The notes under the pieces are model-generated. The model was not told where the DNA came from, searched no databases, and saw nothing but the letters and a program-made list of their open reading frames with translations. Positions 24,745 through 36,901 of a DNA stretch of 64,000 nucleotides are shown here, one piece after another; position 1 is the first letter of the stretch; every line of letters begins with the position of its first letter. The DNA is from Galerina marginata (taxonomy: Eukaryota; Basidiomycota; Agaricomycetes; Agaricales; Galerinaceae). Both the position numbers and the translations under genes were made by a program. The stretch is taken from assembly GCA_023014335.1 (NCBI GenBank), contig JAECYW010000024.1, positions 806,001 to 870,000 on the forward strand, read 5' to 3'.

Positions 24745-25528
24745 ATTGGATCTGCGGAGAAATCATCGGTACAATACAGCTTGATCGTACGCTTTATACC
24801 TTATTAAAAGCACAGCCCGACGGAACGATATTTTGAAACATAACATAATCTGAGTGGGTCAGCCTTCAACCGCACTTTGATGGACGGGCAGGGACGCGGT
24901 CGATAAGAGAAGTGGAGCTCAGGCCCTGAGGCTGGATTATTCATTGGACCGTTCTAACGGGATGCCCACATTGCCTAAAGCTGAAGCAACTAGGTTCTTC
25001 TTCTCCCACATATATCCGCCGCCTTGCGTCTCGTGGTTATCTCCCCGCCATTAACAGACCCAATATACAAGGTTGTACTTGATCGACTCGCTCCATTAGA
25101 GCTGGACCAACCTTATTTTTCAACCCCGTGGGCCGTATGACACGGAACTCTATTTGACACCAGCGTTTCATCATTGGCAGGACCCCCACAGAGCCGAGAT
25201 GTGATATGAGGAGCAAAAAAAAAGTGGGATCCTCGAGCTTTGTGCACAATTTGTGCTCTTCAAGTATCCTGAAATCCTGCAAGGATCATAGGACTTACGG
25301 GCGACCACATTCCAGCCGCTGATGTGAACATATGGCTCCTTACATGAAGCGCCCACTGCGACAATGATTCGCGCCAATTTTGGCTTCGCCGTTCTGCCGC
25401 CTGCCAGGTGATCAGGAACCGGCCCGGCGCCGTTTTTGTGCTGAACCAGGAACTTGGCTATCAAGCTTGTTATCGATGACATCTGCCGTTTCATTAAGAT
25501 ATCGATAACTGGAGCAAAATCTGCCGTC
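24745..25528. other. Intergenic, no gene recognised
   Basis: Upstream region of DUF6534 copy a and of the coiled-coil gene, which are divergent. It probably contains both promoters. Frames here lack family motifs. Confidence 0.4.
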
Positions 25529-26596
25529 ATGGAAGTTTCAGGAGAAGACCAACTGGAAATACCACCGCTTGAGGAAATCCCTGCTCATATACTAGACTCT
25601 ATACCGAAACACGTTCAGCCTGGTTCCAAAGCTTTCCGCGAAATCATATTTTTCAGCCTTCAAAGCGAAGCACTTGGACTACGAAAACTCGATACGGAGG
25701 CGCCTCTAAACGCAAATAATAATACAAAGGCTGACGGCAATGGCGGTCATTTCAGCAGCAGTGGTGCGCACTTGGTCTTTTCCGTGTATGGTTCGAACTC
25801 AAACGACCTTCAGACGTACACAACCTAGTAGCAACTTTACCAATGCACGAACTCCAGCCCGAGCTTCTAACGGCTATCATTCGCCAGTTCGCCTCGGCCA
25901 TCGCAAGCGTGACAACACGCGATTTTGTCAATAAATGCCAGTACGAGTCGCTTGAAACACTGAAGCAGCAACTCAAGGATGGTTATGCCTATCAGGCGCG
26001 GCTTGCGGTTCAGCTGGACAGCGATGAAAGAAACCTCAGGGATGCTGACCAAAGACAGCAAACCATTATTTCCTCCCTTCAGGCTGAAAAGGCTACTTCC
26101 GATGCGCTCAGACGGGAAAACGAAGAAACCATCCTCCGTCAGAGGGTAGAAATAGATTCTCTCCGCTCGCAGGTCGAAGCTCTTACGAAACAAAGTGGAA
26201 AACTGTCGGAGAGGTCGCAATACGACCGTGCGTCTCAACAAATCCCAGAATACCGAGAACGAGCAACTGACTCCCTCCAAATACAACTCGGGAATTCACA
26301 TCCGACGCACTCGTCCATTTCGCAGCTGGTACAGATGCGCAATACCGAAAGTACTGGCTCTCCCTTCCTTTCCATCCTTACTCTGACAATAAATAGGTTT
26401 CAATTCGGACGAAGGAATATTCTCTCCACTCGTGGAAGCTCTTGACCAGGATATACGGCTGTGGTCCAATAACATAAAGGACTCTCTCGACGATTTGGAC
26501 GCGGGAAAACTAGTAGTGGTCAGGGCAGGCTTGCAATTCATTCTCGAAGATATGGAGAAGAAGAGGCTCCTGATCCAAGAAAAGCTGAACCATTAG
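25529..26596 (+). CDS. Coiled-coil protein of unknown function
   Basis: Probable ATG at 25529 (MEVSGEDQLEIPPLEEIP). The N-terminal exon reads to about 25760. A short intron ends near 25830, after which the frame is TLPMHELQPELLTAIIRQF. Residues from about 25960 to 26220 form a strongly heptad-like, charged stretch (LETLKQQLKDGYAYQ ... ILRQRVEIDSLRSQVEALTK), a coiled coil. A second intron ends at about 26391, followed by SDEGIFSPLVEALDQDIRLW and a tail ending RLLIQEKLNH and TAG at 26594-26596. The first intron donor is uncertain (a weak GTGGTG donor fits the phase). No enzymatic motif. It lies in the same 3.7-kb block as DUF6534 copy a, so the two genes moved or were lost together. Confidence 0.55.
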
Positions 26597-26894
26597 TTGG
26601 TTGCGCACACCAGCGATGTTTTCTGCGTCGGTACTCTTCGCATTCATTTGATCGTCACACACTGACTTACACCATATTTTATATTTAGCAGATGTGATCT
26701 CACCACCGCCTGGTACCCTTACTCCCTTCGTCTTTCGCTGCCTGCCCATCCCTACAGTGCAAATCCACCTCTCCAGTCTCACCCGAACGTGACTCGCACA
26801 CTTGCATGTAACGTATAACTCCAAGATCGCAATAATGGTGTTAGCTGCCTGGTTACCAACTAAAGGGTGCACGAAGCTTGGGAGACGCGCTATA

Positions 26895-27906
26895 AGCGGA
26901 TGATAAGTCCGAGAAGCGGTTCTGAGGGACTATCAGGTGAACTTCGCTTCTAGCACCCCGGGTCCCAGACAAACTTTCGTAACCCAAGGTTCCAATCTCC
27001 TCCACTAAGTACTGTCATCGGACTGGCGGCGCGGACGACGAAGGCATTCATGAGAGGAATGTATATGTCATCTCTGTCCGAAGGTCGGCATCCTCGAGAG
27101 GAAGGAAGCATATGACTGAACGAAAACCAGGCGAAAATCAGCACCTCAATCAAAGGTTTGCCATCCATAGCGTAGTAAGATGACGTCTTGCGTCTTGGGA
27201 GTGAGTACCCCTTTCCTTGCGTGGTTCATCGTATGTTTAATGAAGAGGAACAGACCTTAATTCTTATATGTCGATACTCGAACGTACTTAATCTTGGCAA
27301 TCCGGTCACATGGAAAGCCACTCTAGAGACAGAAACTCTAGGAAATCATCGAAGGTACATACCTTCATACTTTTGCATTCAAAGGTGATCGGCGCTTTTT
27401 TCATATATTTTTCTTGACAACCAGCGGTGAGCTTGAGTCGAGAGCGCGATTTCACCGCAATCCAACTGCAAGCGCTCAAGTAAAAAACTCAAACGCTTAT
27501 GATAAGAATTGAAAGAAGATCGCAACAGAAAGATATCGCGCCAATGACCCAAATCCATTTCAATCGTTGCTGCTGCTTCCCTCCATCATCTGCGGCCACG
27601 CCTTTCTCATGTTGGCGATCATCGATCAGTGGTTAAAACTTTTTGTAAGTTGGTCGTGTGTGTTCGCTGCCTTACACGATCAGCATCCTGATAGATGTCT
27701 TCTTTTAGCGTCGCTTCCCACCCCCGCTGCAGCCAACAATTTTGTAGTTCATCTCCACCTACGACCAGTAACTTTGTTGATTGATTCTCGATGTCGATGG
27801 GCTATACTCTCCATTTTCACCGCCTTTTGATCAAGAGGTGGTAAGCAACGCCTCAGTAAACCTTCCACTCCTACAAATACCTGGCTCGTACCCTCGCGAC
27901 ACCATC
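26895..27906. repeat. Segmental duplication, block 1, right part (5' flank of copy b)
   Basis: Collinear with about 32950-33953: for example GACTATCAGGTG near 26927 against GAGTATCAGGTG near 32977, CTTCTAGCACCCCG near 26946 against GTTCTAGCACCCCG near 33022, and the stretch just upstream of both DUF6534 start codons. It includes the promoter of copy b. Confidence 0.7.
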
Positions 27907-29385
27907 ATGGCATCCCAACCTCTTCCATTCGATGTTCACAGTACCCTAGGGGCGATCTTAGTCGGCCTGTTCGTGTCTTGCTGTCTTTTCGGCATGGTCA
28001 CTGCACAAGTATACACTTACTATACCCGATTCCCGAATGACGCGGCGCGTATCAAGATACTGGTGGGTGTCACAGTGATCTTCCAAAACCACTTATGGAA
28101 CGGAGACCGCAGGTTATCTTTGTGTGGTAGGCAATTATTCCCTTACGATAATGAATAATACCGGATGATCTCTTTTTAAGGGTCTGTGAACTCGCTCATT
28201 GCATTTGCATATGCCAGTCTTTCTATTCCTTCGTCGTCAATGGCTACGGAAATCCGAGCACTGTCGAGACATTGCCGAGATCTTTCGATTTGGCGATTTC
28301 GCTGAGCGCCGTCATCAGCTCTGTGGTCCAGGTACTTCCTGTTTTTCATGTATGTCGCCATCGAACCTCAATCGCACGCAGTTCTTCTTTATAGAGCGTA
28401 TCCGCATCATCAGCCAGAAACCCTTTCTTCCGCTTGTGTGCTGGGCCGTATCAATAGCTCGATGTGTTTTGACTTTCTTCGGGACGTCAAAAGTTTGGAA
28501 TAGGCCAGTTTTGCTATTTGAGAGCGAATTCAAATGGCTTTGTATCTCTATCTTGGCTATGGGCGCTGCAGTCGACATGATCATAGCCACGGCGTTATTT
28601 TATTACTTGAAGGCTTCTAAACCAACTACTCACCAAAAGTATGCTTACCTTTAACCTGTCTTAAGAAGAGCGAAGTTGACCCTGCAATTAAACAGCACCT
28701 CGTTTGTCATTGACAAACTCACCGCCTGGACCATCCGTGAGCGACTCTTGAAAACGAAAACAGTAGGAAGAATCTCACCCAGTCGTTGCTGCAGAAACCG
28801 GACTCTTAACTAGCCTGACTGGATTTTCTATCTTATTATGTGTGAGCTACGAAACGCATCTGTCCAAGATAAGCATTGTTTATACCCACGTAGTTCTTGC
28901 TGATGCCTCATAACTGTGAGTCTTTGCGATTCCAATCCCGTCATTTCTACTCTTATACTACGAGTTCAGTTGTCTGGATGGGAATATTGGTGGTGCTGGC
29001 CAGAAGTGAGCATAATACTTTATTCCGATGAAATACTACGCTGATGTACTAACCTGGCTCCAGTTTTTTCCAACTCATTGCTCGCCTCGTACGTGTGGAC
29101 TTTAATTCAAGGCTCTATTATTGTCTGAGCTTTCAAAATCCATGAAACTCTCCATACATTTAAAGCCTCAACGGGCGAGCTCTCCTGCGTGACAGAAAGG
29201 CCTCGAAGTCGCAACCAGCACGAGATCGTTTTGCGTCAGCTATCAGTACTCAGGTAGGCCCCTCAATTGATTCCTTTTATTGGGACATTGGTCTTAATCT
29301 CGCTTAGCTACCTCGGATTGCGGTACGTGTGACGACAAAAGTGGAGATCCAATCAGACCCGGTGTTTGAATACGGGATTGTTTAG
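27907..29385 (+). CDS. DUF6534 membrane protein, copy b
   Basis: Start ATG 27907 (MASQPLPFDVHSTLGAILVG). Exons joined in frame: the first membrane helix and TRFPNDAARIKIL, the 14-base microexon 28113-28126 (VIFVW), VCELAHCICICQSFYSFVV, FDLAISLSAVISSVVQ, FFFIERIRIISQKPFLP, FKWLCISILAMGAAVDMI, then TSFVIDKLTAWTI, TGLLTSLTGFSILLC, FLLMPHN, VWMGILVVLAR, IFSNSLLAS, LNGRALLRDRKASKSQ and a last exon LPRIAVRVTTKVEIQ ending EYGIV and TAG at 29383-29385. About 340 residues and apparently intact. The closest relative in the window is copy d; they are the two plus-strand members of the segmental duplication, each facing a broken minus-strand copy (c or e). Confidence 0.85.
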
Positions 29386-29559
29386 TTACCCACTGTTTTA
29401 ACAATCTGGTACCGTCGATGATTGCCTCGCCTTACTCATACAGTCTTTTGCAATTGAACCCCGTTCGTCAACATTGAAAAGGAGACTCTAATAGCAGGAA
29501 GGACGTCAGGAACGATTGGATCTGTCGGAACGATTCATCGTTCGAAAGGTCTGTCTTTC

Positions 29560-30440
29560 GGATCGATTTCACACCAAAAGGATTGCGAGTATACCTTTTT
29601 GCAAATTGATGAGATCACCTTCATAGAACACCATTCGCTCGTTGAGCCTGAAATGAAGGTTCAAGCTTCGGACAGAATAAATAGTCAAATGAGAACCTAC
29701 GAGGCCAATAAAGCGCAGTAGGAACCAGGAAATTATCAACAAGCACTCCAAGTTATACAATCTACATGTTACTCTTGGTTATGAACGTAAAGATCGCTAG
29801 CCAAAGATACCTGAAACTCACAGTTATTCGGTAAATCAAAATCAATTTCAGCATGACCGATTGATTGACGATTTTGACGGGGAAGTACTTACACAAATTA
29901 GTATGGTGAGTCCAGCGAGCCACCAAAAGTGACACTTTCTATAGAGATGATCAGACGTCGATGCAGGCCATCATTGGGCGAGGCTCACATGCAAGTATTT
30001 TATGCACTGTGAAGGAATTCCTAAGTAAAATAGGTTTGAGGTCTTCTGCAGGAAGCGAGTACTTACCCTACAACAGCGCCTGCCCCAAACAAACGACGGT
30101 AAGATGCTGAGTAATCGACAGATTTTTCAGGTTACCATTATCCCTACCGTCAGGAGAGCGCGTATAATGAATGTAGCTCTGAACCATGGCAATTCCAAAG
30201 GGTGAGCGAGAATTCCAGAAGCAGAGCGCCAAGGGTGGTCAACGGATTAAATGGAATAAGGGACTCCGTGATGAAAGCTTGGTGAATTCAGCGCGTCCTT
30301 CTGGTATTTGTACTGCTCGAGATATATTAGTTGTATTACAATTGAGGGGAATAAACTCATTTGGACTCAAAGTAATTTTAAAAATTAACTTCCATGGATC
30401 ATTGTGGGTTACGACATGGGTCACAGCCAGCAGGCCCACG
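29560..30440 (-). pseudogene. DUF6534 pseudogene, copy c
   Basis: Minus strand, convergent with copy b. The 5' end reads NISRAVQIPEGRAEFTKL, which parallels copy e (RAVQTPEERIASGFVKL). The first membrane helix is broken by a frameshift (GALLLEFSLTLWNC instead of GALLIGVLVSCTLFG), although AMVQSYIHYTR follows in another frame. The microexon position has 13 instead of 14 bases. The TM2-TM5 part is missing, and scraps of the C-terminal exons (LNLHFRLNERMVFYEGD in place of the usual LNGR block) remain near 29620. No product is possible. Confidence 0.7.
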
Positions 30441-31794
30441 AGCGCGGCGGCGAAGCCTGGAGCAACGTTGAGAAAAAATGTAGGATAACAGCGGCACGAA
30501 TCGTGGCACAGTGAAATTCGAACCGTCCAGAAGCATCTGACATTTAGCGAGGGTAGCCGTCAAGTTGAAGTGAAGTATAGCATGCAGTAGGTCGACTCTA
30601 AAAGTGAGGTAGCATACCCAGGTAGCTTGGCCAAAAGACAAACGTGCAGGGAATGAAGCCGGACGCACTGAGCAAGTAGCATGCATACGTAGCGTGTCCG
30701 ATGTAGCACTTAAAGGGACGGATGTGAGTAGCATGACCAACGGGAGGAGGTCATAGCGAACCGATATAGCAAGCAGCAGCAACCTAGCCAGATACGGCAA
30801 CACACTCGTCGAATGCTTTATCGTCAAGCTCGCCCACGATGCTGGCCGTGCTCTCTATCCTGCCGTGCGTCGCTAAAGATTCGAAGACTGAGCACTGATC
30901 ATGACGACGAGTCTTCGAAAAGCCATGTGCGGATGACAGTAAACAGAGTCGTACCAAATCAGGAACCTGGAATATTGCCAATGAAAAACTGAATGGCCAA
31001 GTCCCTGCGGCTGACGTACCCCGAATGCAGCTTTGATATGATATGCGAGACCCAATTTCTCTCTCCATGTTGTGTAGTACCAGTGTGTACCAACCAGGTT
31101 GTTGAGAAAAGACTGTTCTTTCTTAAATCTTGGCCCCAGATGTACTCTGCTCTGGGCTACGATGCATTAGAAAGTTGTAAATCCTTCAGTCTCGTGGAGG
31201 GACGCACTGGATGGGTAAGCTCAAGGCAAGTTTTGAGATTCTCGTCATAGCGATGATCATGGATGAGCATAGATTTGAAAGTTGGTGTGACGCGTTACAT
31301 CACTTTTTCTTCCACACCTCTGGGTCACCCAAGATCTCTGAGTCGCGACCACTCTCGTTTTGTTTTGCCCACCCTCCACACCCTGTATCTTAAACCCTCA
31401 ATCTGACTCGAAAGGTATTTAACTAGCTGCTAGCTATCTCTCGAGGAAACATTACCCAGCTGGAAATGGAAATTCTCACGAACTCATGGGTGGGTTGATT
31501 TCAGCGGATGCTCGCTAGCAGCTAGCTCGCCCGAGTTCTAACCCCTTCTTCATTCATACTCTGCCCATAACTCGGTAGGTTTTTTAACGACTGTCCTCGA
31601 TTTTTCATTAATTGGTCTTGTTTTCTCCGCCCATGTCTACCTTTCGCTTTGCTGGGACTGATGTCACAATTTACTCACTTCGCTGCCTTGTCGGCGCCCC
31701 AACCGCACACGTTCCTATTTCAACTTTCCCCTTTGGTGATCTTCAACCAAACCCCTCACTATTTTTCATCCAAGGACGCGCACGCACGCTGGGG
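30441..31794. other. Unassigned sequence between duplication blocks
   Basis: No gene recognised. Between 30575 and 30775 the motif GTAGCATG or close variants recurs about seven times at irregular spacing. Frames are short on both strands. Confidence 0.35.
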
Positions 31795-33953
31795 CGTCCT
31801 TACTTTCAATTATCAAATTTAATACGAATCTCACGGTCATTAACTTTTCGATGCATTCATTGTCATGATTCAAGAGACGACAGATCATGCTGTCCATCCC
31901 CCGTTTTGGCTTTCGCAACCTAGCTTCGACCTCCAACTCAACTTCGGGTGAGAAGCATCCCCAGCAAGACACTCGCCCAACTCATGTTCCTTCATGTTTT
32001 CAGAGACTTTTGTGACATGAGAACCAAGAGCATCCAACCGACGCTCTTCAGTATAGTTTCTTCGTTAGTGTTAAAACGCGGCTCTGCAGGTAACTTCGCT
32101 CTAAATCTGTCCTTGAAGCCCACATCTAACATGGGTGGCTTTTTCAACCCAGCCAAGTTGTTGTCTATCTTTATAACACCCGTACTCAAATTCATAAAGC
32201 TTCCAAGTCAGTCATAACTCATGAACCACTCCCTCCGATGTCCACACCTGGTTCGCTGTCATCGGCTTGAACATAGCCAGACCGTATCGCAGCACGGAAG
32301 CAGCTGCTGATCATGTGTGGTTTTGCCCTCTAGGTTCAAATTCACCGTTCAATTCACTCTTGTAATTACGACGCAGGACTTTAGTTTCTGCCCGGGCAAT
32401 TCAACGGACGCACAACTCTTGAACTTATGTTTTGCGGTAAGCTGATACTTTGCGCCTTGAAAGTAAGTCCCATTGTCTTTGTACCGTTTATTTGTTGACC
32501 GATATTATAACAGATCAAGGTATACGTACTTCTCGTGTCATCGAAATTCGGGCGAGATAAGCCGTCCTCCCCGTTTTTCCCTTTTCGCATCACCTTCAAC
32601 AAATGTGTCCTTAGGTGAGGCGTTAACCTGGATGATCCACTTCTGAACGTCGGTGTTTAAGATTCTTTCAGTGTAGCGGGGACATCCCATCGCCTCTGGC
32701 CTATAGTTTTAGGTTGAGCTGGACAGACTTTGACGGGCAGGCGATTCGCCTATTGGCAGCTGGATTGGCTCCTGAAACCAGAAATTGGCAGATGCGTCAC
32801 CAAATTACTAACCACATGGAGTTCACACCTGTTGTACGTGGTTTCTTGGAACCTCAATGGCGTCATTGGATGCGATCTTAGACTGCCCGACCCATCATGC
32901 CTTCCTGCTTTCAGTCGATGTCCCTCATTTACGATGGTTGTATAGAAGTTACACGTCCGATAAGGGGTTCGAAGGGAGTATCAGGTGGGTTCAAGTTATT
33001 ATTCCCGTCGGACATTACTTACTTCGGTTCTAGCACCCCGAAAGACTGTTATAACCCAATTTCGAGTCGTTTCCTTTATTGTCATCGGATTGGCTGCACG
33101 GACCAACGAAGGCATTCATAAGAGGAATGTGTCTGTTTTCTGTCCGAAAATAGGCATTTGTGAGACTCGAGTGCGAGAAAACATATGACTGAACAAAAAT
33201 CAGCACCTCAATCGGTGTGTCCGGGTGTCACCCGTTATGCGCGGTAAGATGGTGCCTTGTTTCTTGACAGTGAGTACCACTTTCTTTGTGTGGTTTATGG
33301 TTTAATGAAGAGGATAGACCTTGATTCATATTTGTCGACATTCGACTTATTAATTCGGTCGCATGGGAAGCCACTCTAGACCCAGAGACTCGAGGAAATT
33401 ATCGAAGGTATCCCATTCTTTTCATGTTCAAAGTCGATCGTCACCTGGGCTTTATATGTTTTTCTTGGCAACCAGTTGAAGGGTTGAGTTGGAAGCGCGA
33501 CCTCACCGTAATCCATGTGCCGTTGATATCCAGAAGCTGCAAGCGCTCAAGTAGAAAACCCAAACTCTTATTCGAAAGGAGATCGCAACAGAAAGATAGA
33601 GTGCCAGTGACACTAATTCATTCAAACCGTTGTCGCTGTCAATCGACTTTCCATCTCCGGCCACGGCTTTCTCATGTTGGCGATCAGCAGTTTCAGCTTA
33701 TTATAAGTGGGTTGTGTCTGTTCACCCGCCTTCCTTGATCAGCATCCCGATAGATGTCTCGTTTTAGCGTCGCTTCCCACACGTCGGTCCAGCCAACAAT
33801 TTTGGAGTTCACCTTTACCTACGACCAGTAGTTTTGTTGATTGATGCTCGTTATCGGTGGGTTGTACCTTTCGATCAGAAGGTTGGAAACAACCCTTAAA
33901 TAAGCCATCCACTTCTACAAAGACCTGGCTCAAACCATCCTCGCAACACCACT
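31795..33953. repeat. Segmental duplication, block 2 (5' flank of copy d)
   Basis: Matches 21570-23220 and then, without a gap, 26895-27906. The 3.7 kb that separate these two parts in block 1 are absent here; the switch lies near 32950. It includes the promoter of copy d. Frames inside are short and not conserved between the blocks, so it is probably non-coding. Confidence 0.7.
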
Positions 33954-35407
33954 ATGGCGTCCCAATCTCTTGCATTCGACGTTCACGGTACTCTGGGGGC
34001 GATCTTAGTCGGCCTATTCGTGTCTTGCTGTCTTTTCGGCGTCGTCACTGTGCAAGTCTACATGTACTATACCCGATTCCCCAACGACATGGTCCGCATC
34101 AAAATACTGGTGCGTGTCACAGTGATTTTCCAATACACTCGTATAACCACGACCACAGGTTATCGTTGTGTGGTAGGCAATTATTCCCTTACGATGGTAA
34201 TAATGCCGGATCATCTCTTTATAAGGGTCTGTGAACTCGTTCATTGCATTTGCATATGCCACTCTTTCTATTTCTTCGTCGTCAATGGCTACGACGACCC
34301 GAAGACTGTCGCGACATTGCCGAGAACTTTCGACCTGGCGATTTCGCTGAGCGCCGTCATAAGCACCATGGTTCAGGTACTGCTTATTTTTCATTTCACT
34401 ATCAAACCTCAATCGCGCACAGTTCTTCTTTGTAGAGCGTATTCGCGTCGTTAGCCGGAAACTTTTTCTTCCGCTCATCTGTTGGACCATGTCGATATCT
34501 CGATGTGTTTTAACTTTCTTTGGGACGTCAAAAGCTTGGAATAGGCCAATCTTGCTATTCGAGAGCGAATTCAAAGGGATTTGTGTCTCTATCTTCGCCA
34601 TGGGCGCTGCAGTCGACACGATTATTGCTACGTCGTTATCCTATTACTTGAAAGCTTCTAAACCTACGAACCACCAAAAGTATGCTTACCATTAGCCTTT
34701 TTTAAGACGAGCGAGACTGACAATCCAATTAAATAGCACCTCATTTGTCATTGACAAACTCACCGCCTGGACCATCCGTGAGTTACTCTTGAAATTGAAA
34801 TAGTCCGAACCATCTCACCTAGCTGATGCTACAGAAACCGGGCTTTTAACTAGCCTTGCCGGACTGTCCATCTTACTATGTGTGAGCCATGAGTTACACG
34901 ATCCAAGATACACATTGATCATGCCAATATAGTTCTTGACGATGTCTCATAACTGTGAGCCTTCGCGATTCTAGTTCCGTCATTCTTACTCATATACGAG
35001 CCCAGTTGTCTGGATGGGAATATTGGTGGTGCTGGCCAGAAGTAAGCATAGGCGTTGATTCTGATATCACGCAAATGTACTAACCTGACTCCAGTTTTTT
35101 CCAACTCGTTGCTTGCTTCGTACGTGTGGACTTCAATTAAAAGCACCTTCATTTCTTTAAAACTCATGAAACCCTCGATACTTATAAAGCCTCAACGGGC
35201 GCGCGATTCTGCGAGACAGAAAGGCTTCGGAGTGCCAACCAGCACGAGATTTCTTTGCCTCAGCTACAAGCACCCAGGTACGCTTATCCATTCGTTCCTT
35301 TTATCAAAAATTGATCTTAGGTTTCTTAGTTACCTCGGATTGCGGTACGTGTGACGACAGAGGTCGAGGTTGAATCACACCCAGTGTTTCAATATGGAAT
35401 TATTTAG
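33954..35407 (+). CDS. DUF6534 membrane protein, copy d
   Basis: Start ATG 33954 (MASQSLAFDVHGTLGAILVG). Exon order as in copy b: TRFPNDMVRIKIL, microexon 34159-34172 (VIVVW), VCELVHCICICHSFYFFVV, FDLAISLSAVISTMVQ, FFFVERIRVVSRKLFLP, FKGICVSIFAMGAAVDTI, TSFVIDKLTAWTI, TGLLTSLAGLSILLC, FLTMSHN, VWMGILVVLAR, IFSNSLLAS, LNGRAILRDRKASECQ and LPRIAVRVTTEVEVE ending QYGII and TAG at 35405-35407. Apparently intact, about 340 residues. Divergence from copy b is concentrated in the introns and flanks, which suggests selection on the protein, but I have not computed it. Confidence 0.85.
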
Positions 35408-35589
35408 TTCCACACTATTCTTGCACATTTCCGTTGCGGATGACTGCTTTAAATATGACTCACAGCTATAATGTTTTGAAACTGATTCCCCTCTCGTCAA
35501 CAGTTAAATGTAAGGCAGGGTGGATTTAAAAACACTCTCGCATCGCCATGGATAGGCAATTATGATGCGCATAAGCTGCAGGAAGTGAG

Positions 35590-35905
35590 AATTTGCCATA
35601 CAACCAGTACCTGCCCCAAAAATAGCTGTAAGAATCGGTATGATGCTGGGTTCCAAGAGGAATCGACAGATATTCCAGACTTACTTACCCTTGGGAAAGC
35701 GGGTGTAATAAATGTAGGTCTGGACTATGACAACTCCAAAGAGCATACAGGAAACGAGAACTCCTATAAGCAAAGTGCCGAGGGCGTTCGCCGCATTACA
35801 TAAACGCAATATGGGACTCAATAACGAAAGTTTGACGAATCCACTGGCAATGCGCTCTTCTGGTGTTTGTACCGCTCGAAAAATATCAGTCACAGGAAAA
35901 CTCAT
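35590..35905 (-). pseudogene. DUF6534 5' remnant, copy e
   Basis: Minus-strand, convergent with copy d. It reads FRAVQTPEERIASGFVKL, then ANALGTLLIGVLVSCMLFG and YIYYTRFPKGK, an intron, and the 14-base microexon at 35597-35610 (VLVVW), followed by a GC donor. After that the sequence passes directly into the 3' flank of copy d; the remaining two thirds of the gene are missing. It is the partner of copy c in the other duplication block, truncated further. Confidence 0.7.
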
Positions 35906-35907
35906 TC

Positions 35908-36901
35908 AGATCACCAGCTGATTGATAGCTCCGGTCTCTGCGGTGCCCTTGCCTCGACGAAATCGGGGAGGACCTGCGGTGCCACCCGGTGACATGGCCT
36001 CTGGCGTTTCGGCCAAGCCGGTTACTTGATAAGTTGATTGGAATGCCAAATGGGTGTTTACCAGGTTTATATTAAACGCTGCGGGGTCCTCTTGTCCATA
36101 GCTCTGTTCTTCAACCCCTCCAAAGCCTGGATAATTTGTAAGGGGATATCATCCATGTTATAATTACAAGACGCGGTCCATCTTTGTGATCAGTAGACTT
36201 GGGGTGCCTTATGGGGTTAGATATTTGAACTCCGCTTTCAACGGACCCAGCGTGACTGCTTCCGATCGCGTTCAAACCACTGACCAGTAAGATCAACTTT
36301 CGAGGTCAAATCACTCTCCTTCGTCGAACTTCGAGCGTCGTGGGGTACTCGCACTCGCAACCCGAACCTAGAGCTATCGAGGAAAAATCGAATGCCCCTC
36401 CTGAATTCAGAAGCGGCGACAAGTAAGGCTCACATTTACCACATGACATGGCCTTCCTCCAATCACTGGCATCTTCGCCCGAATATCATTGGAGTCGAGG
36501 TGATCTGTTGTCTGATGTTCCGATATCCTAGAAAACACAATCCAAATACCAGTACATCGGACAGCTTGGAATAAAGGCGGAACTCTGGCATTGGGGAATG
36601 AAAGTGGTTACTTCGCGATGTCATGTGAGTAAATACCTCTTTCACTTTCCCTTCTTTCTCGGTGCTTTTTCTTGGACGTGTCCTAGCTGAAACTCCCGTG
36701 ATTGTCGGTCCTGTGGATTTTGACCACTCACCGCCTTTGTGGGCGTTGATGCTTTGCTCAGATCTGCTGAATTCTTTTCACCATTAAGCGTGCTGTGTTC
36801 TCAGCTATTCTCGTTATCTTCATTCTATCTGTCTGCTGCTCATCTAAGGATTCGAATATAAACTTCAGGCAGCTACTTATGACGCCACTTCCCGCAATCC
36901 G
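35908..36901. other. Intergenic, no gene recognised
   Basis: 5' flank of copies e and f, which are divergent. No motif-bearing frame seen. Confidence 0.4.

Noticed and set aside
30575..30775. Seven GTAGCATG-like words as a regulatory array or CRISPR-like repeat.
   Set aside because: Spacing is irregular, the words degenerate quickly and no constant repeat unit exists. CRISPR arrays are not expected in a fungus.
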